Source: Gammaproteobacteria bacterium (GTDB lineage Bacteria; Pseudomonadota; Gammaproteobacteria; Burkholderiales; Rhodocyclaceae). From it: a stretch of 64,000 nt of DNA. A model generated the notes under the pieces. The model searched no databases and was not told the DNA's origin. It worked only from the letters and a program-made list of their open reading frames with translations. The position numbers and the translations under genes are program-made. Of the stretch, positions 52,636 to 61,119 are shown one piece after another. Location: positions 124,001-188,000 of the forward strand of contig JAHJHI010000009.1 in NCBI GenBank assembly GCA_018824085.1. Direction: 5' to 3'. Each line of letters opens with the position of its first letter. Within the stretch, counting starts at the first letter, position 1.

Positions 52636-53793
52636 TCAGCCTCCGGCGGCCTTGCGGCGCCCGTTCAGCCAGTCATGAAGATCGGCCGCGATACGGGGTG
52701 CGGCGGCGCCGTCCCAGTATTCGGGCACGCGCCCGCGCTTGCCGCCGGTCGCGAGGATGTCGTCCAGGCTGCGCACGAACAGCGCTTCGTCACTGCCGAT
52801 GACGGTATTCGTGCCCTGCTCGACGGTGATCGGGCGCTCGGTGTTCTCGCGCAGCGTCAGGCAGGGCACCGACAGCGCGGTGGTTTCTTCCTGAAGGCCA
52901 CCCGAGTCGGTGATCATCACCGTCGCGCCGGCCATCAGGCCGAGCATTTCGAGATAGCCGAGCGGCGGCAGCAGCGCGATGCGCGGATTGTCCAGCAGCG
53001 CGCCAAGACCGAAGCGTTCGAGGTTGGTGCGCGTGCGCGGGTGAATGGCGAACAGCAGCGGCAGGCGATCGGCCGCCTGCAGCAGCATCGCGGCGAGGCG
53101 CTTGAGCTGCGCCGCGTCGTCGACATTGCTCGGGCGATGCAGCGTGACCACACCGTAGCGGCCGTCGGCGATCAGCGCCGGATCGATGCCGTGCTCCTGC
53201 AGCGTGTCCGCCGGCGGCACCGCCAGCGGACGGCTCGACAGCAGCGAATCGATCATCACGTTGCCGGCGAATTTCACCCAGCCGGCGTCCACGCCTTCGG
53301 CCACCAGATTGTCCAGCGCGCTGCGCTCTGTGGTGTAGAGGCGGTCCGACATGCGGTCGGTCAGCAGGCGGTTGATCTCTTCCGGCATGGCCCGGTCACC
53401 GCTGCGCAGTCCGGCTTCGACATGCACGACGGCAACGTGCTTCTTCACCGCCACCAGCGCGCAGGCCAGCGTGGAATTGACGTCGCCGACGACCAGCACG
53501 CAGGACGGCTTCAGATCATCGACCAGCGGCTCGAAGCGCTTCATGATCTCGGCCGTCTGCACCGCGTGCGACCCCGAACCGACCTCGAGGTTATGGTGCG
53601 GCGTCGGCAGGCGCAGGCCGCTGAACAGGCGTTCGTTCATCGCATGGTCGTAGTGCTGGCCGGTATGCACCAGCACCCACGGAATCGCCGGTACGTGCTC
53701 GTCGAAGGCCCGCAGGATGGGCGCCATCTTCATGTAATTGGGACGGGCGCCTACCACGCACAGTACGGGCGCCACAGCGGTGGGCGATGTCAT
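52636..53793 (-). CDS. wecB: UDP-N-acetylglucosamine 2-epimerase (non-hydrolysing)
   Basis: A 385-residue enzyme that interconverts UDP-GlcNAc and UDP-ManNAc. It has VVGARPNYMKMAPIL, HTGQHYDHAM, VHVEAGLRSGD, TLHRPSNVDD and DSGGLQEE, matching the WecB family end to end. It supplies UDP-ManNAc, so the EPS probably contains ManNAc or ManNAc-derived uronic acid. The ATG overlaps the ExeA-like ATPase stop by ATGA. No UDP-ManNAc dehydrogenase (WecC) is seen in the window. Confidence 0.95.
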   Translation of the reverse strand: MTSPTAVAPVLCVVGARPNYMKMAPILRAFDEHVPAIPWVLVHTGQHYDHAMNERLFSGLRLPTPHHNLEVGSGSHAVQTAEIMKRFEPLVDDLKPSCVLVVGDVNSTLACALVAVKKHVAVVHVEAGLRSGDRAMPEEINRLLTDRMSDRLYTTERSALDNLVAEGVDAGWVKFAGNVMIDSLLSSRPLAVPPADTLQEHGIDPALIADGRYGVVTLHRPSNVDDAAQLKRLAAMLLQAADRLPLLFAIHPRTRTNLERFGLGALLDNPRIALLPPLGYLEMLGLMAGATVMITDSGGLQEETTALSVPCLTLRENTERPITVEQGTNTVIGSDEALFVRSLDDILATGGKRGRVPEYWDGAAAPRIAADLHDWLNGRRKAAGG

Positions 53794-54929
53794 TCGGACT
53801 CCTTGCCGGCCGGCAGCGTAGCGTCCGCATCCGGTGTCAGCGATCGTTCGGCAAGTTCGCCGAGCATGGCTATCGTTTGTTCGAGTGTGCGCTCGATGCG
53901 TGACAGGCGGTCTTCAAGACAGCCGGCCTGGTGCGCATTGACGAAATCGCGCACGCGCTGCGCGGAATCGGCGTCGAGCTTGAATTGCGACAGGTCCATG
54001 TCGAACAGGTCGGGCGCTGCGATCAGTCGCGAACCGCCGAAGGACGCGCGATGATCGCCGTCGTCGGTCCGGCCTCGGTCACCGGACTTCGCCATCGCCG
54101 CAGCCGCGGCGGCATCGCCGGCCTCGTCGCGGATTTCGCTGACGACCCCGGCCACGTCCTCGTCCGAGAACGACGTCGCACCGCTGAGGAAACCACCCAG
54201 CATGAGACGGTCGCACAATGTGTTGATACGCCGCGGCACGCCTTCGGTGGCGGCGAAAATGGCTTCATGCGCGCCATTGCGAAAGGCCGGCGAACCGCGC
54301 CATCCGACGTGCTTGAGACGATGCTCGATATACGCTTCGGTTTCCTGCGCGTCCATCGGGCCGAGGTGATAGGACGCGATCACGCGCTGGCGCAGTTGCT
54401 CCATGTGCGGGCTCTGCATCGTTTCGCGGAATTCGGGCTGACCGACCAGAAAGCTCTGCAGCAGCGCGTGCTCGCCGAGCTGAAAGTTGGACAGCATGCG
54501 CAACTCCTCGACCGCGCGCGGCGTCAGGTTCTGCGCTTCGTCAACGATGAGCAGCGCACGCTTGCCGGCCGCAGTCAGCGACAGCAGGAACATTTCGATC
54601 GACAGCAGCAGGTCGGCCTTCTTCAGCTGCTTGTTGGGCAGGCCGAAAGCCGCCGCGACCAGGCGCAGCGTGTCCTCGGCGTCAAGATGGGTGCTGACCA
54701 GCTGTGCCGCAACGACCTTCTTCGCGTCGAGCTTCTGCAGCAGACTGCGCACCAGCGTGGTCTTGCCGGCACCGATTTCGCCGGTGATGACAATGAAGCC
54801 TTCGCTCTGGTGCAGACCGTATTCGAGATAGGCAAGCGCACGTCTGTGACCTTTGCTGCCGAAAAAGAACGACGGATCGGGGTTGAGCTGGAAGGGCTTG
54901 CCGGAAAGGCCGTAGAAGGACTCGTACAT
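53790..54929 (-). CDS. ExeA-like AAA ATPase, XrtA-associated (TIGR03015-like)
   Basis: A 379-residue AAA+ ATPase starting MYESFYGLSGKPFQLNPDP, as in ExeA/GspA secretion ATPases. Walker A is GEIGAGKTT (50-58) and Walker B ALLIVDEAQNL. The last 100 residues are charged and probably coiled (RVRDFVNAHQAGCLEDRLS). The family accompanies exosortase A, and may energise EPS assembly or couple to the peptidoglycan. The ATG at 54929 gives the family's standard start; the open frame continues 18 codons upstream without a better site. Confidence 0.92.
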   Translation of the reverse strand: MYESFYGLSGKPFQLNPDPSFFFGSKGHRRALAYLEYGLHQSEGFIVITGEIGAGKTTLVRSLLQKLDAKKVVAAQLVSTHLDAEDTLRLVAAAFGLPNKQLKKADLLLSIEMFLLSLTAAGKRALLIVDEAQNLTPRAVEELRMLSNFQLGEHALLQSFLVGQPEFRETMQSPHMEQLRQRVIASYHLGPMDAQETEAYIEHRLKHVGWRGSPAFRNGAHEAIFAATEGVPRRINTLCDRLMLGGFLSGATSFSDEDVAGVVSEIRDEAGDAAAAAAMAKSGDRGRTDDGDHRASFGGSRLIAAPDLFDMDLSQFKLDADSAQRVRDFVNAHQAGCLEDRLSRIERTLEQTIAMLGELAERSLTPDADATLPAGKESE

Positions 54930-55014
54930 GAATGGCGACTGTTCGGTTCGTTGCTCGGAACACAGGAGGCGAGGGGACGGCACGGTGGCCGGACCCGCCT
55001 GAAACGGTGGTGCG

Positions 55015-56532
55015 CTAGTTGAAGCGCGTATTCACCGTCGCGATCAGTGCATTTTCGTCGACATCGCCGGCGGTGACTGTGCCACGCATCATGCGCAGGC
55101 CAATTGAGCCGCTCGTGCGGGTGCCGAGCGCCGTGGAATATGTCGCATTGAAGATGTTGCGGGTGGTCTGCTGGCTGGTGACGCGGCCGCCGCTGGTGTC
55201 ATATGACGACAGCGAGAAGTTCAGCGAACTGATGCTGCCGAGCCGATGCGACAGGCCGACCGTCCAGCCCTTCTGCACGATGACGGGCGACAGCAGGAAG
55301 TCGCCGGTCAGCGTGCCACCCGATCCGGTACCGCTGTCGTTGGTGGACCGGTACATCGTCAGGGACAGCGTGTTGCGCGCACCGTTGTGCACGGCGGACA
55401 GCTGCCAGCGTGTGCGCAGGAATTCGCTGTCGGTGAGCACGTCGGTCCCGAGTGCGCCGACGCCCGGTATGCGCCCGGCCCGCGCGTCCGCCTCGATCGC
55501 CAGCTGACGGTCCACCGGATCGGCGATGCTGGCGTAGGGCTCGGTCAGCGCGATCTGGTCATACAGATCCTGGAAATTGTTCTCGAGCTGGGTGTCGATG
55601 CTGCTGACGATGCTGCGCGAATAGCCCGCGGTGAATGCGGTGCGCGGCAGGCGGTGCGACAGGTTGAACTTGGCCGTGCTGCCATAGGGGCGCTCGTCCC
55701 GGTCGAACGTGACACTGGTGCGCGGCGTCGGCGTCCAGACGACGCCCAGACCATAGGTGGCACCGTCGCGGCGCCTCGACAGCGTGGTCTTCTCATAGCC
55801 ATAGCGGCCGGTCAGCTCGAGTTCGACGTCCGGCCGGTAGATCAGCGATCCGACAACGCTGTCGCGCTCGCTGTTGTTCGAGGTACTCGAATCGGCCGTG
55901 CGCGAACTGTAATCAGCCTTCCAGCCCAGCTTGGCCGGCGCGCCCTTGAGCGTGGCGGTCAGCGTGCGCGTGGTCAGCGCGTCATCGCGGGTCGACGAAT
56001 CGCTGCGCGCAATCGTGTAGTTGGATGTCCAGGTCGCCACGTCGCCCAGCCGCACGGTGCCGCGCATCGACGGCGACAGTGCGAACACGCGTGACTGCGT
56101 GGTCTGGCCAACGGTGTTGTTGGCCAGATTGGGCTCGGCATTGAAGGCGGAACGGGCGCGCTCGGTGATGCTCGCCCGGCCATTCAGGAAGAACAGGTCG
56201 TCGACGACCTCAAGCGTGCCGTCCGCACTCAGGTTGTTCGCCATGCGCGAATCGAACGTGTCGTCCGCGTAGTACAGCAGGCGCGGCGAATAATTGGCCT
56301 TCAGCTTGAGGCGCGGGCTGTTTCGCCGGATGGACACCGTGGGCGTCACTTCGGTCAGCGTGTCACTGGACGGTGCGGTCGGCGAGAAATTGATGTTGTC
56401 CGACTGGATCACCCTGACCTGTGCGTCCGCACTGATGCGCCACCCCTCCGCATGCACGTGGCCAGCATATCCGGCCGCGACCAGCACCAGGCCGGTGATC
56501 GAGGGGCGCAAAGCCAGGACCGTCTTTCGCAT
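55015..56532 (-). CDS. XrtA-associated outer-membrane beta-barrel protein (TIGR03016-like)
   Basis: A 505-residue protein with a Sec signal peptide cleaved after GHVHA. The rest is rich in alternating hydrophobic residues, Thr, Ser and Arg (LKLKANYSPRLLYYADDTFD, ELELTGRYGYEKT), as expected for a 14-18-strand beta-barrel. Its C-terminus ends VNTRFN. It is placed next to the tyrosine kinase with no spacer and the family is tied to PEP-CTERM loci. It may form the outer-membrane part of the EPS exporter or a structural surface porin, but biochemical evidence is lacking. Confidence 0.9.
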   Translation of the reverse strand: MRKTVLALRPSITGLVLVAAGYAGHVHAEGWRISADAQVRVIQSDNINFSPTAPSSDTLTEVTPTVSIRRNSPRLKLKANYSPRLLYYADDTFDSRMANNLSADGTLEVVDDLFFLNGRASITERARSAFNAEPNLANNTVGQTTQSRVFALSPSMRGTVRLGDVATWTSNYTIARSDSSTRDDALTTRTLTATLKGAPAKLGWKADYSSRTADSSTSNNSERDSVVGSLIYRPDVELELTGRYGYEKTTLSRRRDGATYGLGVVWTPTPRTSVTFDRDERPYGSTAKFNLSHRLPRTAFTAGYSRSIVSSIDTQLENNFQDLYDQIALTEPYASIADPVDRQLAIEADARAGRIPGVGALGTDVLTDSEFLRTRWQLSAVHNGARNTLSLTMYRSTNDSGTGSGGTLTGDFLLSPVIVQKGWTVGLSHRLGSISSLNFSLSSYDTSGGRVTSQQTTRNIFNATYSTALGTRTSGSIGLRMMRGTVTAGDVDENALIATVNTRFN

Positions 56533-57534
56533 TCAGTTCGCCCTGCCCGGTTCGCCGGTTTCGGAATCGGTGCCATAGCCGTAGCCATAGCCGTAGTAGC
56601 CGTAATAGCCATCGGTGCGCGCATAGCGTGCCTTGTTGAGCACGAGCATGCGCACGGGACATCCCTGCACCTTGGACAGCGCCTGCTTGACCATCGTGTG
56701 CGTCGTGCGGCCGGCTTCGACGACCATGAGCAGCTGGCCCATCGATTGCGCAAGCACCGGTGCCTCGGTCGTCACCATCAGCGGCGGGGAATCGAAAATG
56801 ATGATCCGGTCCGGATAGCGGTGCGCCAGTTCGACGAGCAGCGCACGCATCGCGCCGCTGGCGAGCAGTTCGGTCGCATTCTTGTGCGGCATGCCGGCCG
56901 GCAGGATGGTCAGCTTTTCCACGTTCGTGCGCAGCAGCACGTCGGGCAGCCCGACGTTGTCGTCGAGCAGCACGTCCATGAGGCCCTTGGCCGGCGGCAG
57001 GCCGAGCAGGTTGAGCACGGACGGACGTGCCACGTCTGCATCGACCAGCAGCACACGGTTGTCCAGTTCCATCGCGATGCTCATCGCGAGGTTGATCGAA
57101 TTGAAGCTCTTGCCCTCGCCCGGCACCGAGCTGGTCACCATGATGAGGTTGCCGTTATCCACCGGCGCTGCCCCCTTGCCGTGCGCATTGGCAAGGATGG
57201 GACGCTTGATGACGCGGAATTCCTCGGCGATCTGCGAGCGCGGTGACGACGGCACGACGAGGCCCATCGCGTCGAGCCGCTCGAGATCGAGTTCGACGTA
57301 GCGCGAAGACGTATCGACAATCGCGCGTTCGACCGGCGGCGGTGCCGGCTGACCGTGCGGCGCCGTCACCGGCCCCGCCGGGACAGGGGCCGCCCGGGGC
57401 GGCGTCGGGACGGGCGCCGCGGCGGCAGGAGGCGTGGCTTCCGGCGTTGCGGCCGGCGCCTCGTCCTCACCGATGTCCACACCCGCCCGTTTGAGCTGGC
57501 CCATGCGTTCTATGGCTTGTTCAATGATGCTCAT
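56533..57534 (-). CDS. BY-type tyrosine autokinase, XrtA-associated (TIGR03018-like)
   Basis: A 333-residue cytosolic tyrosine kinase equivalent to the C-terminal half of Wzc/CapB. Residues 25-70 are a Pro/Ala-rich linker. The Walker A motif is SSVPGEGKSFN (135-145), Walker A' is VLLVDADVARP (161-171), and Walker B IIIFDSPPL. Seven Tyr lie between 310 and 320, with another at 304, as an autophosphorylation tail. It works with the adjacent chain-length protein to cycle polymerisation and export. GAGGAA precedes the ATG by about seven bases. Confidence 0.95.
   Translation of the reverse strand: MSIIEQAIERMGQLKRAGVDIGEDEAPAATPEATPPAAAAPVPTPPRAAPVPAGPVTAPHGQPAPPPVERAIVDTSSRYVELDLERLDAMGLVVPSSPRSQIAEEFRVIKRPILANAHGKGAAPVDNGNLIMVTSSVPGEGKSFNSINLAMSIAMELDNRVLLVDADVARPSVLNLLGLPPAKGLMDVLLDDNVGLPDVLLRTNVEKLTILPAGMPHKNATELLASGAMRALLVELAHRYPDRIIIFDSPPLMVTTEAPVLAQSMGQLLMVVEAGRTTHTMVKQALSKVQGCPVRMLVLNKARYARTDGYYGYYGYGYGYGTDSETGEPGRAN
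56572..56610. repeat. Imperfect short tandem repeat coding the Tyr-rich kinase tail
   Basis: The plus strand shows GCCATAGCCGTA followed by near-copies with TAG or TAA insertions. Read on the minus strand it codes alternating Gly-Tyr residues of the kinase C-terminus. The repetition of a 6-base unit makes slippage possible, which would alter tyrosine number in steps of two residues. Confidence 0.7.
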
Positions 57535-57543
57535 GTCTATTCC

Positions 57544-59145
57544 TCAAGCACTGCGCATCACGAGCGACACGAAAGCCAGCATGGCGACATAGGCCGCCAC
57601 CAGGCCGCCGATTCCGCCGAAGAAGACCACGCTGCGGCGGCGCTCGTAGCGCTTGCGATCGGCGGCGAGCAGCATCGAGACCGACCCCAGAACCGGTACA
57701 CCCGCCACTTCGGCGAGCGCACGTCCGTCGTGAAACACCGGCCGCAGTTGCGACACCGCGAACGACGCACCGGCCCCGACGACGACGGCCACCACCAGCA
57801 CCACCGTCAACAGGATCAGGCGATTCGGCGCCACGGGTTCGGGTGCCACGCGCGGCGGCTCGATGAGGCGGAATTCCGCCACACCCGTCGCGTCCATTTC
57901 CTCGGAAATCGACGCCGATTCGCGCCGCGACACGAGGTTGTTGTAGTTGGACTTGTGGACTTCGTAGTCACGGTTCAGCTGGCTGAATTCGGCTTCGAGT
58001 TCGGGCACCATGCGCGAGGACTGCTTGAGCTTGTCCATCCGCCCCTGGTACTCGGCGACACGCGCGGTCAGCGATGCGACCGACGCCTCGGCCGACGCCA
58101 GCGCAACCTTGATCTGCTGATAGACCGGATTGGGCATCTGCGGCGAACCCTGCGCCGCACTGGCCGGCATCGGCGTATTGGTTTCCGCGGCCTTGGCCGA
58201 ATCCGCCTCGTACTTGGCAATCAGGTCGGCGCGCTCCTTTTCGAGACTCTTGATGCGCGCGCGCAACTGCACGATGTCAGGATGCTTTTCGGTAAAGCGC
58301 TGCAGCAGGTTCTCGATATCGTTCTTCATCGTCGAGATGCGCATGTCGATGTCCGCCGTGGACGGTCCGCCCGGCATCGCGACGCCCGGCAACGACGTGT
58401 CGGCGGACAGCGTCGGCTCCTCGCCGAGCAACTGGCGCTTGAGCGCATCGCGCGAATTTGACGCCTCGCGCAACTCGAGCTGCGCCTGGTTCAACTGGGC
58501 CTGGACTTCGCCCAGGCTGCCGAAATAATCCTTCTGTCCGCCGCCCGGCCGCTCCAGGTTCTTGAGCCGGAACTCCTTCAGCCGGTTCTCGGCTTCCAGC
58601 AACTTCGCCTCATAGGCCTTGATCTGCTCTTCAATGAACTTGCGCGCCTGGTCCGTATCCTGACGCTTGCTGCCAAGCCCGGATTCGACGAACAGCGTCA
58701 CCATCGCCTGCACGACCTTCTGCGCGCGCACCGGTTTTTCGTCGCGATATGACACGAAGTACAGGTTGTCGCGCCCGGAGCTGCTGAGCTTGACGCTGCC
58801 TATCAGTTCATCGATCAGGTTGTCGCGCTCTTTCTTCGTCTTCGCCTCGATATCGAGGTCGGCCATGCGGATCAGCTTTTCGATGTTCGGGCGGCTGATG
58901 AGCGTACGGCTCAGCATGTTGATCTGCTGGTCCAGATTCGGCTGGACGGCGAGACCGGACATCAGCGGCCGCAGGATGGACTGCGTGTCAACGTAGATCT
59001 TGGCCGATGCCTGGTACTGGTCGGGCAGCACCAGAACCACGCCCATGCCGGCAATACCGACCACCCACGCAACGACGAGGCCTATCCAGCGATAGCCCCA
59101 GGTCGACCTGAGATAGCCTGACAGCTGTCGGAGAAAGTCATCCAC
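57544..59145 (-). CDS. Chain-length determinant protein, XrtA-associated (TIGR03007-like)
   Basis: A 533-residue Wzz-type polysaccharide co-polymerase. One membrane helix lies near residues 20-40 (WIGLVVAWVVGIAGMGVVLV) and a second near 505-525, with a long periplasmic alpha-helical coiled coil between them. PDQYQASAKIYVDTQSIL is the typical start of the periplasmic domain. Walker motifs are absent because the kinase is a separate protein. It sets polymer length with the kinase. The start is GTG with AAGGAA upstream; an ATG a few bases inside is in another frame. Confidence 0.93.
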   Translation of the reverse strand: MDDFLRQLSGYLRSTWGYRWIGLVVAWVVGIAGMGVVLVLPDQYQASAKIYVDTQSILRPLMSGLAVQPNLDQQINMLSRTLISRPNIEKLIRMADLDIEAKTKKERDNLIDELIGSVKLSSSGRDNLYFVSYRDEKPVRAQKVVQAMVTLFVESGLGSKRQDTDQARKFIEEQIKAYEAKLLEAENRLKEFRLKNLERPGGGQKDYFGSLGEVQAQLNQAQLELREASNSRDALKRQLLGEEPTLSADTSLPGVAMPGGPSTADIDMRISTMKNDIENLLQRFTEKHPDIVQLRARIKSLEKERADLIAKYEADSAKAAETNTPMPASAAQGSPQMPNPVYQQIKVALASAEASVASLTARVAEYQGRMDKLKQSSRMVPELEAEFSQLNRDYEVHKSNYNNLVSRRESASISEEMDATGVAEFRLIEPPRVAPEPVAPNRLILLTVVLVVAVVVGAGASFAVSQLRPVFHDGRALAEVAGVPVLGSVSMLLAADRKRYERRRSVVFFGGIGGLVAAYVAMLAFVSLVMRSA

Positions 59146-59182
59146 CTGTGCAAATTCCTTCTGGCTGGCGCTGCATCACGAT

Positions 59183-59809
59183 TCAGAACCAGCTCTGCGG
59201 GATGATGAGGATGTCGCCCGGCTTCACGTCGACATTCGCCGTGACGTCGCCACGGCGGACAAGGTCTTTCAGGCGGACGTTGTACTGCTTGTCACCTTCG
59301 GACGTGCGCAGGATGGTCGCCGCGTTGCCATCGGCGAATTCGGTGATGCCACCGACCGCGATCAGCACGTCGAGCAGCGTCATCTTCTGCTTGTAGGCCA
59401 GCGCCTGCGGCTTGGCCGCCTCGCCGATCACGCGGATCTGCTCGCTGTAGGGGCCGATTCCGCCAGCCACGATGACGCTGACGATCGGGTCACGGATGTA
59501 CTTCGACAGCACCTGCTCGATCTCGCGTGCCAGCGTGGACGGGTCCCGCCCCGCCGCCGGCAGGTCTTCGAACAATGTACCGGTGATCTTGCCGTCCGGA
59601 CGGATGGTGACCGTCGACGAGATTTCCGGATTGCGCCAGACGACGATGCTGACCGAATCGCCGGGGCCGAGGATGTAGTTGTAGTCGTCGCTGTATGCCT
59701 GCGTGGGGGCTGGCGGATAGGGAGACGACGTGCACGCGGCGAGCGCGAGCGGCATGAGCAGCAACGCAAACTTGCGCAGTGCGGACATCAGGTGGGTCGA
59801 ACGAGACAT
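59183..59809 (-). CDS. Polysaccharide export lipoprotein, Wza-like, XrtA type (TIGR03027-like)
   Basis: A 208-residue lipoprotein with a signal and lipobox LALAAC (Cys26). The Poly_export domain (YNYILGPGDSVSIVVWRNPE) is followed by an SLBB-like domain (IRVIGEAAKPQALAYKQKM). It is shorter than Wza (about 380), normal for this exosortase subset, which lacks the transmembrane helix of Wza. It likely forms the periplasmic/outer-membrane gate for EPS export. GGAGG lies five bases before the ATG. It heads the minus-strand eps operon. Confidence 0.93.
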   Translation of the reverse strand: MSRSTHLMSALRKFALLLMPLALAACTSSPYPPAPTQAYSDDYNYILGPGDSVSIVVWRNPEISSTVTIRPDGKITGTLFEDLPAAGRDPSTLAREIEQVLSKYIRDPIVSVIVAGGIGPYSEQIRVIGEAAKPQALAYKQKMTLLDVLIAVGGITEFADGNAATILRTSEGDKQYNVRLKDLVRRGDVTANVDVKPGDILIIPQSWF

Positions 59810-59847
59810 TGCATCCTCCAGAAGGACAGCGGCGAGACAAGCCGCGA

Positions 59848-59853
59848 ATCATA
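59848..59853 (-). promoter_or_regulatory. Candidate -10 box for the export/kinase operon
   Basis: TATGAT on the minus strand, about 39 bases before the Wza-like start, in the 85-bp gap after the permease genes. The -35 position is GC-rich and does not match TTGACA, and it overlaps a hairpin, so an activator-dependent promoter is possible. Confidence 0.3.
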
Positions 59854-59858
59854 GCCAA

Positions 59859-59876
59859 AGCGCCCGACGGCGCGCT
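59859..59876 (-). terminator. Hairpin after the FtsX-like permease operon
   Basis: AGCGC/GCGCT stem with an internal bulge, 19 bases past the permease stop at 59895 and followed on the minus strand by TTGG. It may weakly separate permease transcripts from the eps operon. Confidence 0.35.
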
Positions 59877-59894
59877 CTAATCCGTCACGGCTCA

Positions 59895-61106
59895 TCAGAT
59901 GTTGTAACGAAGCGCATCAATGATGGGGGTGCGCGACACCCTGCGCGCCGGAAGCAGCGCCGCGCCAAGCGTCGCCAGCAGACCGACGATGAAGGCCATC
60001 AGCACCGTGTCCGGCAACAGCCGGATCGATGCGGTATAGCCCAGATTGGAGTTGGGCGGTGGCGGCATCGGTATGCCCACGCCCGAAATCGCGAAGGCAA
60101 GGATGCCGCCGAACAGCACGCCGACGATCGCTCCGAGCAATCCCAGCACGGCATTTTCCGCAATCACCAGCCAGAACACATAGGTGCGCGTATTGCCGAG
60201 CGCCATCAGTGTGCCGAATTCGCCGACACGTTCGAAGACACTCATGTTCACGGTATTGAACACGCTGAGCAGCACCATGATGAGCACGATCCACTGCAGT
60301 ACGCCGAACTGGGTGCGGTAGAGCTCGACCGACTTGGCGTAGAAATCGGACAACTCCGTCCACGTGTGCACCTCATAACCCAGCCCTTCGATCTTGCCGC
60401 GTATCAGGTTCGCGGCCTGCACGGTGTCTTCCGTGCGCTTGAGTTCGACCACGACCGAATTCGCGCCCTCCCGGCCCAGCAGCCGCTCGGCCGCTGCCAG
60501 TGAGATACGAACGGACCGTTCGTCGAATTCTTTAGAAAAACTCTCGAAGATGCCGACCACGCGAAATTCCAGCGTGTTGAGCGCCCCTTCGGAGGTGTTC
60601 AGCAATATCGTGACATTGCTGCCCGGCTTGAGGTCGAGCGCCTGCGCCACGCCGGCGCCGACGAAGATGCCGTCCTCGTCGTCGTCCTGCAGCGCACGGC
60701 CATCGAGCACCTTCATGAAGGTGCCCAGCTCGTTTTCCTTGCTCGCTTCCACCCCCTCGCCGATGACGGCCCAGTCAGCCTTGCCGTTGTTCAGCAGGCC
60801 GGAGAACTGCAGCCGCCGCATGACCGCCTTGGCTTCGGGCATGCGGGCGATGAAATCCGCGATCGAGCGCGCATCGTCCATGATGTATTTCTCCGGCGAA
60901 CGCGACCCCTGCTCGTAGAAGCCCTTCTTGAACACCTGCACGTGGGCGAGCTGCGAGTGGATCGTCGCCTCGCCGAGCTGGTGCAGCACGTCCTTGACGA
61001 AGCCCCCGGACAGCATCAGGCCGGCCACGCCGAACACGATGGCAGCGAGCGTCATCGCCACCCGCAGCTTGTGTCTGGAAATATTGCGCAATGCCAGCTG
61101 GAACAT
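59895..61106 (-). CDS. FtsX-like ABC transporter permease (MacB/LolC type), second of pair
   Basis: A 403-residue permease with one N-terminal helix (LRVAMTLAAIVFGVAGLML), a large periplasmic MacB-like domain and three C-terminal helices, the FtsX arrangement. SVFERVGEFGTLMALG is the cytosolic coupling region. The ATG at 61106 lies 13 bp after the first permease stop; an upstream TTG exists but overlaps that gene. It resembles the 61120 gene along its length (HSQLAHVQVFKKGFYEQG vs RGQLGHVQVVKPDYIKKG). Proteins of this type pull lipoproteins or peptides from the membrane. No ATPase is encoded near. Confidence 0.9.
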   Translation of the reverse strand: MFQLALRNISRHKLRVAMTLAAIVFGVAGLMLSGGFVKDVLHQLGEATIHSQLAHVQVFKKGFYEQGSRSPEKYIMDDARSIADFIARMPEAKAVMRRLQFSGLLNNGKADWAVIGEGVEASKENELGTFMKVLDGRALQDDDEDGIFVGAGVAQALDLKPGSNVTILLNTSEGALNTLEFRVVGIFESFSKEFDERSVRISLAAAERLLGREGANSVVVELKRTEDTVQAANLIRGKIEGLGYEVHTWTELSDFYAKSVELYRTQFGVLQWIVLIMVLLSVFNTVNMSVFERVGEFGTLMALGNTRTYVFWLVIAENAVLGLLGAIVGVLFGGILAFAISGVGIPMPPPPNSNLGYTASIRLLPDTVLMAFIVGLLATLGAALLPARRVSRTPIIDALRYNI

Positions 61107-61119
61107 GATGACGGCGGCC

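Noticed and set aside
59829-59845. GCGGC/GCCGC stem in the leader of the Wza-like gene as a riboswitch or terminator
   Set aside because: Only five base pairs, no T-run and no recognisable riboswitch core.
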